Origin: Vitrella brassicaformis
Taxonomy: Eukaryota > Sar > Vitrellaceae
Direction of reading: 5' to 3'
Length of the DNA stretch: 64,000 nucleotides
Assembly (NCBI GenBank): GCA_001179505.1
Contig: CDMY01000227.1
Span: forward strand, 186,139-250,138
The notes below the pieces were generated by a model. It worked only from the letters and a program-made list of their open reading frames with translations. It had not been told where the DNA came from and did not search any database. Position 1 is the stretch's first letter; each line of letters starts with the position of its first letter. The position numbers and the translations under genes are program-made. Positions 1 to 10,212 of the stretch are shown here, piece after piece.

Positions 1-802
1 GGTGCAAACAAAGAGGCGCAGAACTGTGCTGCCCGCAGAGAGACAAGAGGGACACGGAGAGGCAGAGAGGGAGTGTGTGTGTGTGCATGTGTATAGACAG
101 CCAGCCAGACAGCCAGATCGACAGACAGACCTAAGCCAGAAATACGACATTGGCCAATGCAGCCAGGCAGGCAGGCAGGCAGGCCGCGACCACACGCACC
201 AGACCCACTCACTCACAGGCGACAGACAGACAAACACACCAATCCAGCACCAGCATCAATCAGCAGCCATCCCAGCACCCAACTAAGTCACCAATCCCAC
301 TTATCAGTTTTCCCTCTCTCTCTCTCTCTCTCTCTTGTCATCTTGGCCACCAAAACAGACAGCAAACAGCCAGCTCATAGCAGTCAGTCAGTAAGGTAGG
401 AGGCAAACAATGGTACAATGCAGTGCATGAGTGCACTCATTCCATCACACGACAAAACAATGGTACACCCCATCAGCCGAGACTAGAAGGAGCCAGAGAG
501 AGAAAGCGACAAAGAGCCGTACGTGTAGTCAGTCAGTATGCACAGAGAAAAATGCGATCGGGGGAGAACAAGAAGCAGGCCAATAAGCCTGCCCCCCTCG
601 TCCCCACACCATCCATCCATCCATCCACTCGGCCATATCATGCCTGCCTGCCTGCATCAACCATCCATGCGCTGCATCACACCATGGTCCCAGACTGTCT
701 GTCCTGTCCAGCAGCTCTCGCCGCGTTTATATCGATACGCGAGAGCGCCGGCCAAAGTCACACACACCCGCACCCAGGCAGACGACGCCCACACGAGGCA
801 GG
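1..802. other. intergenic, microsatellite-rich 3' flank
   Basis: No gene is supported here. The stretch holds CAGA, CAGG, CT (about 315-337) and ATCC (about 612-630) simple repeats. It lies downstream of the minus-strand transporter that ends at 803, so its right end probably contains that gene's 3' UTR. Confidence 0.6.
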
Positions 803-3033
803 TCACACCTCTTCCTTGGCCCGGACGCCTTCGCTTTGTGGGCTGCAGTCCCTCTCGCCTCCCAGCATGGTCGGGCTGTTTGGCAGAGACGAGGACGGGC
901 CACAAATGCCGCCATAGTCGTGCAGCCGCGGCCTCGGCCACCCGCCCTCCCAGTCGCTGCATGAACCATCCGCATGGTTCCTCCTTATGTCAATGCTGAG
1001 AACCCGATGGTGGTGGGTGTGGTGGCGGGTCTCCCTGCCGGCCATGGGCGAGTGGCTCGCGACGTCCCTGCGGTTGCTCCGACTGTGTGTGTCGTGTTGG
1101 GTGAGGGCGTGCGCTGCGACTGCACCACCGGTGTGGATGTCGTTGTCTGATGGGCATGGGTCGTCGATGTCGATGCTGGTCATGGACAGAACCTTGGCGG
1201 GCGTCATGCCGCCGTGTCCGTTGGTCTGCTGGCTGGTGGAGAGCTCCTCCTCGTCGTAGAGGCCGTCCTCCTCCGCCAGGCCCTTGCGCTTGGTGCAGTC
1301 GTGGCTGTCGGTGCGGGTGAGGTTGGCCAGCTCCGAAAGACTGGCAGTGGTGCTCATGCGCACGCGACGCTGCACCAACACACACACAAACGGGATCATT
1401 CATTCATATCAAATCATGCCATTCATTCAATCAGTCACGTGAAAGTCTCTCTCGCGCTACACGTCCCTCCCGCTCCGCTACCCCCGCCCCGCTCTCTGGC
1501 TAATCAATCTCGCTTCTTGCTGCCCCCTGCTGCAGATCTACTGGCCGCAGCGCTCCCCTGGTCCCTTTCGCCACTGAGTGTGTCCATCATCATTACCTGC
1601 TCGCCAGCATGGTCGTCGCCGTGTGCGGTCCTGGCGTGGCTCCTCGCGAGAGTGACGACTCCCGCCAGGACGAGGGATATCCCCACGCCGTATAGCGATG
1701 GCAGCATGGGCCGCTCCCCCAGCACCACCATGCCCGCCACGCTGCGGCAGGCGATCAGGAAGGCCATCGTGGTGGGCACGATGAACACCGCCTGGAACTG
1801 ATGGATGGATGATGGACGAAAAGAAACGACACACAATCAGGTGTGGTGTGGTGTGGATGGCATGGCTTGTGTCGGGTGTTTTGGTGAGCTGGATGTGCTG
1901 TGCCTACCGTACCTGTGAGAGTCCCTTGTTGAAGAAGTATAGTTGGCCGAGAGCCGACCCCACCGCAGCGATGACAAAGATATAGAACTCTCCCGGGAGC
2001 CCCAGGAACATCCCAGCCGTGAAGCCCGCGGCGTTGCCGGTGGCCCCGTTGGTGGCCTCCACGCCCCGCTCCGCAGACGCCGCCACCTCCTTGGCATTAA
2101 CCAGCTCGATGGCCGTCTTGGCTGCTATCGTCACATTCGCACCCCAAAGCGCCGCTGATGCTGCGAATGGATGGAGAGACAAACAAAGAGGCAGGCGGAC
2201 GTGGATGCGATGCATGCCTAATGCATGTGACAGACACATTGCCTCTGTGTGGCTGCTCAGCGTCTCACCGGCAACACAGAACTGCTTGAGCCTGGGCCAC
2301 TTCTCGACTATCTTTTGAGACCCGAGCACGGCCACCACGACTAGAGCCCCCCAGACGATGGCATAGATAATGAAGGTGGGTCTCGTATAGAGGTAGACGA
2401 CATCGGTGCGGCTGAATCCGCCGCTGCCGTGTGGGCCGTATAGGACGACCAAGAGGATGCCGCCGATGATGACCAGCGACCCGATGACGTCGGCCCGACC
2501 GATGGACTCACCCGTCAGGAAATAAGCCGCCAAGACATTCCAGAAGATATGCAGACCCTGACAGACAGATCAATGGATGGATGGACACCAAGCAGAGGGC
2601 AGAGAGGACGGACACACACGCATGCACGTTGCATGTCTGCTTGCATGAAGCTTCCTTGTGTGTGTGGGAGGCATCTCATCTACCGCAAAGGGCGAGAGCA
2701 TCGACTGAGCAGAACAGAAGGAGCGAACAAAACAGACAGAGATGTCATAAACCCATCCATCAACAGACAGACCAGGCCCCCTCCCATGCCTCTCACCGCT
2801 GCAGCGAAGGTCAGGCCTCCGAGAGTGAGTAGAGGGTCCACCACAGCAATCATGACGATGCCAATGAGCCACAGCGGCCTCTTGATAAGAGGACGTTGCT
2901 CCGAAGCGGCCTTCTGTCGCTCCTTGACAAAGCTCAGTCGGACCAGATTGTCCGCTATCGCCCCCTGGCACGAGTTGACGGCGGCCAACGCCACACCCAG
3001 CCACCACATGCCCATTCTCGACGAGGGGGGCAC
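803..3033 (-). CDS. NIPA-like / DMT-superfamily membrane transporter
   Basis: Multi-pass membrane protein, probably a NIPA-type (putative magnesium) transporter of the drug/metabolite transporter superfamily. Five exons join in frame: 3033-2797, then blocks starting near 2559, 2169, 1800 and 1390. The first exon has MGMWWLGVALAAVNSC, then a basic loop and the helix WLIGIVMIAVVDPLLTLGG. The second has GESIGRADVIGSLVIIGG, the conserved EamA/NIPA arrangement of Gly-Glu before a helix. Later helices include FYIFVIAAVGSALGQLYFF and LYGVGISLVLAGVVTLA. The tail, about 190 residues, is hydrophilic and rich in Ser, His and Asp and ends at 803. Translation may begin at 3033 or at the internal Met at 3015. 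Fold assignment is good. The substrate is a family-level inference, and a generic EamA transporter is the alternative. Confidence 0.75.
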
Positions 3034-3855
3034 ACTATCGACGCTTCAGCGGTCCTCAGAGGGGAATCGTTGTTCCGATACGCCCGTTCTCAGCTCAAGT
3101 CTTTCGGGAGAAAACAACTCGTCGCCGCTTCAGGCGATTCATCAGCTCGATGGGCTCACCATATTGCCATCCATATCACCTCGCCAGTCCTGTTTTTTCC
3201 TCTCCGTTTCGTGCGAGCTCAAACAATACTGCGAGCTCGGTTGGAAGAGGAGAGACAGGCGCCGGGGAGAGAGAGGGATGGGGTGGGAGCAAGATCCCGA
3301 CTCAGTCACGCTTGTTGTGTTGTGTGCGTGCAGGTGTGCTTTGGAGGCCAAGCTGCTGATCAACGATCTGCACACACGAGAATATTGACGCAGATCTGCA
3401 GGTGGCGGAAGAAGCGGAGGAATGCGGAGCGAGCGATAAAGAGAGCGAGCGACCAGCGAACTCATGAGGTTCGTTAGGTTAGGTAATGGATGCACTCGTA
3501 TACGTGTTGATTTGAGTGGGGGCCGGCCACATGCTGAGACATGGAATGAGCGATGAGATCCCCACACGTGGGCGCATTGGATGACTGGGTGCTTTTAAGA
3601 TGAAAAGGAGAGGCATGCAGTAGCGCGTCTCTTGGTGAACAGCTTCAATTAATGACTGATTGCGCATGCAATGAGCAACAATCCAACACTTTTCAAGGAC
3701 GGAAGCCAAGAATCTCTATTTCTTACATTCCAAGAACAAAATGGCACACTGACTGATTGACGGACGGAGAACAAGGGCCTAGCTAGAGAGCAAATGACAA
3801 TGAAGACGGGACTCACGAACCCAAGAACGTGCGAAGGTGGTTAAGGAAGGATCAG
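3034..3855. promoter_or_regulatory. upstream region of the NIPA-like gene and 3' flank of the next gene
   Basis: No convincing coding region. The part nearest 3034 should hold the promoter of the minus-strand transporter. Two copies of GCGAGCTC lie at 3213-3220 and 3231-3238, 11 bases apart. The same motif recurs near other gene starts in the window. The left-hand part beyond about 3480 is plain AT-richer sequence with no recognised signal. Confidence 0.35.
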
Positions 3856-5825
3856 CTAGCTGTTCAGGTGGATGAGAGCCGACACGAGGGAGGCCAAAAG
3901 CGCCACACTGACAGCAGGGAGACACCTGCACACACCAACACAAGCTGGGTCAGCGCAAGATCTTCTTCCTCTCTTCGTTTGGATCTTTCTTGCTTACCTC
4001 CCCGCAGCGCCCCTAGCGCCCCTCTGGTTCTGGTCCCGGGGGGCGACGGTCCTGTGTGTCATGAATTACCAACCACCGATGACCACATGTATACGATGTG
4101 AGGGAAGATGGTTTGCATACATATCGACCATATACAGCTTACGGGCCGAGCCCTTCGGTAGTACCACCAGGAGGGGCGGATGTCGATGGGGATGTCGATG
4201 GCCTGGTCGATGGCCTGCACGGCAGGCCACGAGACAGACGTTGCGTTCATGATGTATGTATGTATGTGTGTATGTGTGTATGGGTGTGTGTCTCACTCAC
4301 TCCAACAGCCCGCCTTCGGGGCCCCCTGGTTGAAGTCCGATGTCGCAACCCTCGGGGCGGTCGCACCTGCCACACACATCGATCACACATGTTGCTCCTG
4401 ATCTTCTCCTCCCACACAGAAGGTGTTTGTGCGTGTCTCTCGCTGACCCTTGTCCCTCCGTTCCCTCCGTGCCGCCTGCGCCGGTGCCTAGTACACTTGG
4501 AGCCGGGGTGATACCTCCGGTGCCAGGTGCACTTGGTGCCGATGTGACACCTGATGGAGCATCAGTTTGTGATGGAGGCAAGCTGCATACACGTCGACAC
4601 ACCAGAGGGTCGGGAGAATCGATCAACGAAGATCTGTAGACGCTCTTTCTGCGCATGTCTGGCTTACGGTGTGCTTGTGGTGGTGCTGGTAGGCTCTTCT
4701 GTGGTCGTCGTACGCTCTGCAGCATTACACAGCACGAGACAAGGCCGCCAGTCCATCGCCTTGCACCCCTTCATTCGTGCCAGCTCACGTTTGATGATGA
4801 CCGATCCCACGCTGACGGAGAAGTCCCCCGGTGCGCCGCTCGCACATGCCGCCTCTTTGCAGAAGCACAGCGAGTAATCTCCCGCATCTGTCGCCGGCAG
4901 TAGTGTGAAAGTGTAGAGCTTGTTTCCCACTGCCAAGTCTCTCTCCTTTGTCCCTTTGGCAGGGGCCGATCCGCTGGCGATGTTTCCGTCGTTGGATGGG
5001 GAGCATGGGGCGTCCACAAGGGCGACGTAGTAGTCGTCTGAGTCGCCATACATCTCCAAAGAGAATTTCGGACATGGCTCACCAGCGACACACTCGATGG
5101 CCAGGTCAGTCGTAAGCGGCCCTGCATGCATTGAGTGTATCCACAATCACACACAAGGGACAAACAGGTGCTCGCGGCGCTGGCTGCATCCTGACCATAG
5201 TTTTCGAGCGTCCCGGCTGGCGTCTCGAAGCTCTGGGGCGACTTGGTGACAGTCTCCTCTGTGCAGGAGGACGCAGAACACCTAACCATGAACCGACACA
5301 TGTACAAATGAAATGGCTTGATGACAATCGGCCTGTAGAACGCATACCAACAGAGGTTGTATCTTCCTGCCGGTATGGGCTGCTTGAAGGTGTACACTGA
5401 TGTGGTTCTCAGTGCGGAACTAGATGTGCGTGTCCCCTTTGCATATGTCGCTCGGAAATCGTTGCTTGTCAGGTCAGAACTGCATATGCACATTGATCAG
5501 ATGACCCCGTGCCTCCCCGGGCTCCTTGCTGACCATTCCTTCCCCTCAACAGCAATGATGATATCCCCGTCTTCCAGCGAGCCCACGTTCATTGCCGTTA
5601 ACGCATACGAGCAAGGCTTCCCTGCCCAGCACGTCAGAGCCTCGAAAGGATCGAAAGAAGGCTGAGCTCCTGACGAGCAGAACATATCATATCTGAATGC
5701 CACGGATATTGCTTGCGGCAGAGCAGCTCATTGGGCCGTGATGAAAGCTGACCTGCGAGTCTGTTGTGGTAGGCGGCCAACAATAGGGCCCACAAAAGCA
5801 GCAAGAGAGGGAATGGTGACATCAT
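3856..5825 (-). CDS. secreted Cys-rich two-repeat surface protein with GPI-anchor-like C-terminus
   Basis: Start ATG at 5825 opens a clear signal peptide (MMSPFPLLLLLWALLLAAYH), interrupted after AG by a GTCAGC donor. Two related extracellular modules follow. Module 1 has TCWAGKPCSYALT and PAGRYNLCWYAF. Module 2 has ECVAGEPCPKFSLEM and DAGDYSLCFCKEAAC. A Thr/Pro/Gly-rich mucin-like stalk (TTTTEEPTSTTTSTP, then PST repeats) is built from several small exons. The last exon encodes CLPAVSVALLASLVSALIHL followed by only three residues and a stop at 3856. A terminal hydrophobic stretch after small residues, with no cytoplasmic tail, is the usual GPI-attachment layout. Exon phases join across at least eight introns; one boundary near 5290-5340 is uncertain. 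I do not recognise the module family. It is probably a cell-surface protein. Confidence 0.65.
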
Positions 5826-5917
5826 TTTCTTGGGAGGGAAGGGCGCTCGGGAGTCGCGGGGGCCGGCCCCAATTTTTTGCACGGCTGCCGAGTGCAATTG
5901 GCCGAGTGGTAGAGAGG
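5826..5917. promoter_or_regulatory. 92-bp divergent intergenic region
   Basis: Separates the start codons of the minus-strand surface protein (5825) and the plus-strand kelch protein (5918). Any promoter elements must be shared or lie within the genes. No TATA-like box is evident; the sequence is G-rich with one run of T. Confidence 0.4.
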
Positions 5918-7602
5918 ATGGCTGCCCTTGAGGATGCGGCTGCACAAGTCCATCCGTATCTGGATGGTATCGAGCTGCTCAAGGGACCTGACAAAGGTAC
6001 GGGGCAGGTCTCTGGCTGGATCAGCACTCACGAATGGTGTGCGCCTGCTTCCTCAGTGAGCAAGGCTCTGCGCGACACTGTGAACGCTGGAGATGGGCTA
6101 TGGCAGACACAGGTGCGCCTGGACAGAGGGATCTCTGCCACACGTTCTTCGTTTTTGTTCATCCTGACGTGGTTTGGTGTATGCAGTACCACCGTTCGTT
6201 CCGCTCCAGCACGATCCGCATGGTTCAAGGCGCCTCCCACTTTCCCCCTCCCGCCACCCACACCTCACGGTCCTCACCTGCACCCACCGGCCAGTCCGCG
6301 CACTCAAGGAGATACACGCCGCTGCCCGACAACGACTACCGCACAGCCTACGAGCGGGCAAATAAGGTGGCTACGATGGGCTCTAGGGGCTGTGGGGTAA
6401 GCGCCCTGCAGTGGGGAAGGGCCACATGCCAGTGGCGGCCGGAGATGGCGCGCAGCAGACCATGCCTCTTCATGATGGGGGATTACCTCTATGTGTTTGG
6501 TGAGAAAAAGAAGCACTGCCAGGCAGCGTCGCATCCATGTACGGAGGGAGGGCATCGAAGGTGGCGTGTGTCCGTCAGGTGGCGTGATTGCTGACGCCAA
6601 CTACAAGACCGATCTGTGGCGGCTGTCCATCAAGTCGCTGTTGTCGAAGGGCAAGTACGACTGGCAGGAGTGCGCGGTCGACGGGACGCCTCCAGCCGCA
6701 TCCGACTCCATGACCCTCACCTGCATCCACATCCCCTCCCCTGCCACGCCCACGTCCCTCTCAGAACCAGAGCTGCCGCAGAGATACTTCGCATGTGGCG
6801 GGCCGGCCTCTCCGAATGACACCAGGCCCAAGGAGACGTTCTGGGGCGTCCTGGAGATCAGAAAGGAGGCAAAGGAGGCAGCGGAGGGTGTGGTGAGGGG
6901 AGAGGGCGAGGGCGGGGAGGGGAGTGAGCATCGGTACGAGTGGGTGACAAGGGAGCGGCTCAACTGCCAGCAGGTGGAGTGGAAGATGCAGAGGAGGAGC
7001 CGGTCGCGGGTCAATATGTATATCGATCCCTGGCCTTTAGACAGGTACGCAATCTGGCGGTGAGAGAATGCCCCTACGAACCGGGGCGGATTGGAGGCAG
7101 TGCTTTCCTCTTTTCCTCCACTTGTACTTCTTCTTGGTCTTGAACGTACAACCACTGTGTCAGGATGTATTCTTCCTCCACGTTTGTGCCCATTCGGTCG
7201 CCTGAGCACCCCCATGGGTTCGTTCTCCTCTTCGGAGGGCGCGACTTGTCGTACAGGTAAGCATTGGGGAAGCGGTGGTACAGACCGATGGGCGGCTTGA
7301 GCGTCCATGTGTGTGTGTGTGCGTATCAGGGAGACGTCGAACGTGCACACGATCGTAGACGTGGCGAAATGGATCTTCGATGAGTAAAGGGAACTGGTTC
7401 TTGACTTGCAGGGAACTGGTTCTTGACTTGCAGGGTTCTTACCTTCCACCGTAGGTCGTTCCCCAACCCCGGTCCCCTCCCCCGCCTCAACCACACCGCC
7501 ACACTCGTCAGAGACCGATTCGTATTCATAATCGGCGGAGAGGGTACGCATTCAAGTGAGAGAGTGACTGGGAGATCGAGTGAGTGATTTGCAGTCAGCC
7601 GA

Positions 7603-7638
<36 letters not shown>

Positions 7639-9435
7639 TGTGTGCAGAGCGGGAGTATGAGTCCGCGGGTGGCGACAACATAGCCTGGTTCGACAACCAG
7701 AGTGGCTGGCTCAAAAACGTGGTCATCTTCGACGGACTCAGCAAGAGGTCAAGGAGCGAACCACACATAAGCACGGGACTTCATGGACCTATGGACGTAT
7801 GTGTCTCTCTCGGGCATGGATGCAGCTGGGTGGCCTTCGAGGACCTGCCGTGGGTGTGCAAGCCGATGGCCAAGTTCAGCATATCGCACAGGGGCAGAGC
7901 GAAGCTCAAGGCGCACAAGGGGGGAGGATTCAAGATACGCATGAGGACAGCACCGTCTGTGACCACACTGCGCAACAAGGACGCCATCGTGCCCGCTGTA
8001 GACGGTCACTTCAGTATGCATGGAGCTGTCACGGACAAAGATATAATATCACTCGGTTGCCGCCCTGCCTCTATCAGATGACGTGTTTGGTGGTTTTCAC
8101 GAGGAGTGGGACGACAAAGGGCATCCCCTTGCTCGCGTCGGCTCCGACCTGGCCTTCGAGCGACACACCGCCGTACTCGCAGGTGCGTAGAGATGCAGAC
8201 AACAACCGAAGGCTTATCCATCAATCACTTCCGGCTGTCTCTTTCTCTCCCTCCCTCTTAGGTGACAAGATAGTGCTCATGACCGGCTACTGTGAGCGCA
8301 CGTCGTCGGGCGAGCGCCGCGGCGGCACCAGGACGGTGATCTTCGACACGGTCACGGGCCGGTTCACCACCCCGTCCTTCGCCCCCCCACCCACACCACA
8401 CACCCTCCCCTACCAGGGCCCCGCCACCAACGCCGCGGCCGCCGTGTGGACGGGGAGTGAGGTGATAGTGTACGGCGGGGCAACCATGCTGCACCCCATG
8501 TACGACTTCCACTACCACCCGCCGGATTCGTGCTGCCCATCCGAGTCCAGCTGCAGTGACGACGAGAGCGAGACGGAGTCGTCCTTGTCGGACGGCTTCG
8601 GCTACAAGTACAAGTTTCCACACTACAGACCCAAGTACCGCAAAGGCGAATTCGTGACGGACGACTTCTACGACGATGAATTTGAGGACTTCACCAGACA
8701 CGGGCAGCCCAAGGACGCCACCATCAGCGTGCTGGGGGTCATCGATGGCAAGACGGGACAGCAGCTCGTGCCTGTCGACAGACAACAGGAGGTCGGTACG
8801 ATTGCTCTTCAAACATGTCGACGGAAATGCCTCTTTGACGTGTGTGTCCTGTGTGTCAGGTGTCGTCTTTCAGCGATCGCTACGCGACGGACAGCGCCTG
8901 GTGGCAGGAGTTCCACCTCGACGATGCGGCGACCGAGGCACTCATCGATGAGAGGTGGGAGGCTTTCCGCGCACAGAGGAGGCAGGAGGCCCTGATGGAC
9001 AGGGAGACACGAGGCGAGCAGGAGGGGGAGGGGGATAGCGACTCAGCAGAAGAGGAGTCTCATGACAGGTGTGGAAACCATGACTGAATGGATGGACACG
9101 CGCATAGGCTAGTATAGGTCATTGCATGGGTGTGGGTGTGTCTCCGTCTTTGTCCCGTGGTGTGGTGCAGCAAGGTGTTTGGTCAGGAGAGGAGACCCAC
9201 ACGCTTTCAACTTATCACCAAGTTCTACCCACGAATCGGGTACATACGCGAGACACTATGGACGCCTCCCGCACCACGTGCTGCGTGCCTTCTTCAGGAC
9301 GGTCCGCAGCGATTACGTCTTGTCGTCCCGTGGTGCGTTGCCTGTCTCTGTGCCGGCCCCCGACAAGAGCAGCAGCGGCAGCAGCAGCGACACGAACAAG
9401 AAGGTGAGCAAGATGCAGCCAAAGGGAGGCAGTAG
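5918..9435 (+). CDS. kelch-repeat protein (beta-propeller)
   Basis: Multi-exon gene starting at ATG 5918 (MAALEDAAAQVHPYLDG). Kelch blades are recovered only after splicing. The exon ending in LYVFG at about 6500 joins GVIADANYKTDLWRL. HPHGFVLLFGGRDLSYR, RLNHTATLVRDRFVFIIGGE, DVFGGFHEEWDDKG, ERHTAVLAGDKIVLMTGY and NAAAAVWTGSEVIVYGG follow. The Gly-Gly pairs with flanking hydrophobics and W/F are diagnostic. A long acidic insert lies at 8540-8700 (YDDEFEDF). The C-terminal exon, entered after an acidic helix, is basic and Gln-rich and stops at 9435. The intron at 7384-7433 carries a duplicated 3' splice site, listed separately. The role is probably protein binding; no catalytic domain is seen. 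Confidence 0.75.
7390..7433 (+). repeat. 22-bp perfect tandem duplication creating two 3' splice sites
   Basis: Two identical 22-base units (7390-7411 and 7412-7433), each ending in TTGCAG, sit in a very short intron of the kelch gene whose donor is at 7384. Using the second acceptor gives a 50-bp intron and restores the frame into VLTFHRRSFPNPGP and the next kelch blade. Using the first gives a 28-bp intron, shifts the frame and soon reaches a stop. Confidence 0.8.
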
Positions 9436-10212
9436 TGGCAGTGACGATTGCGATATCGATGCCAATGGCGACGGCGGTGGGGGGTGTCATTATTGGGGAG
9501 GGGAGGAGGGGGGTATTGCGTGCTGGCTGTGGGATGGTGGAGAGGGCATGAAGTAGACACCAGCTCAACTCTCGATGGGTTGCACTCATGGGCGGTACGA
9601 GTGTGAGTGTTTGTGCTACAAAACGGCAGCGCGTTCATGGGGATATTGCTCGATCACAGGTCAAATTCATGCAGACATGTACATACACTGACATCAGTGG
9701 CGCACACCTATCGATGGGGTCATCACTCACCAAATCTACCATCCACCAACCCACTAGCCGGTTGTCCATCCATCCATCCATCCATCGACTGACTGCAGCA
9801 CAACACACTCCATCCGCCCACCCACCTCCCGCTTTGGGGAGGCAATAGGGAATTATTATTGATTTCGCGAGCCAACACAACACAACACACCAACCAGCAG
9901 CACATCTATCTGATCTGCACCTACACCCATCCATCGCATGCCTCCGATCACAGTGACACCGCGGCCCAGACCAGACCAGCCCACCCCGGTCACTCTACTT
10001 CGTGTCCCTTCTTCTTACTTACATGCCCCAGATAGATAAACTGACACAACCAACCAACCAACCAACCAACACACGCCCAGCTAACCTATGGGAAAAACCA
10101 GCAGCATCGATCGCATCCTGCCTGCCTGGTGTCTCGTCTAGACTACTGTCCACCCCCAGCCACGCCCACAGAGACGGACGACATGACGTGCCTACACACA
10201 GGAATCTACCTA
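9436..10212. other. convergent intergenic region with short repeats
   Basis: Lies between the ends of the kelch gene (plus) and the GH16-like gene (minus). Contains ATCC (9766-9786) and CCAA (about 10045-10070) repeats and CACAACA tracts. Open frames here are repeat-derived and show no domain. It probably holds two 3' UTRs. Confidence 0.5.

Noticed and set aside
5888-5960. A-box-like TGGTAGAGAGGATGG suggesting a tRNA
   Set aside because: No B box (GGTTCGANNCC), no cloverleaf pairing, and it coincides with the kelch gene start.
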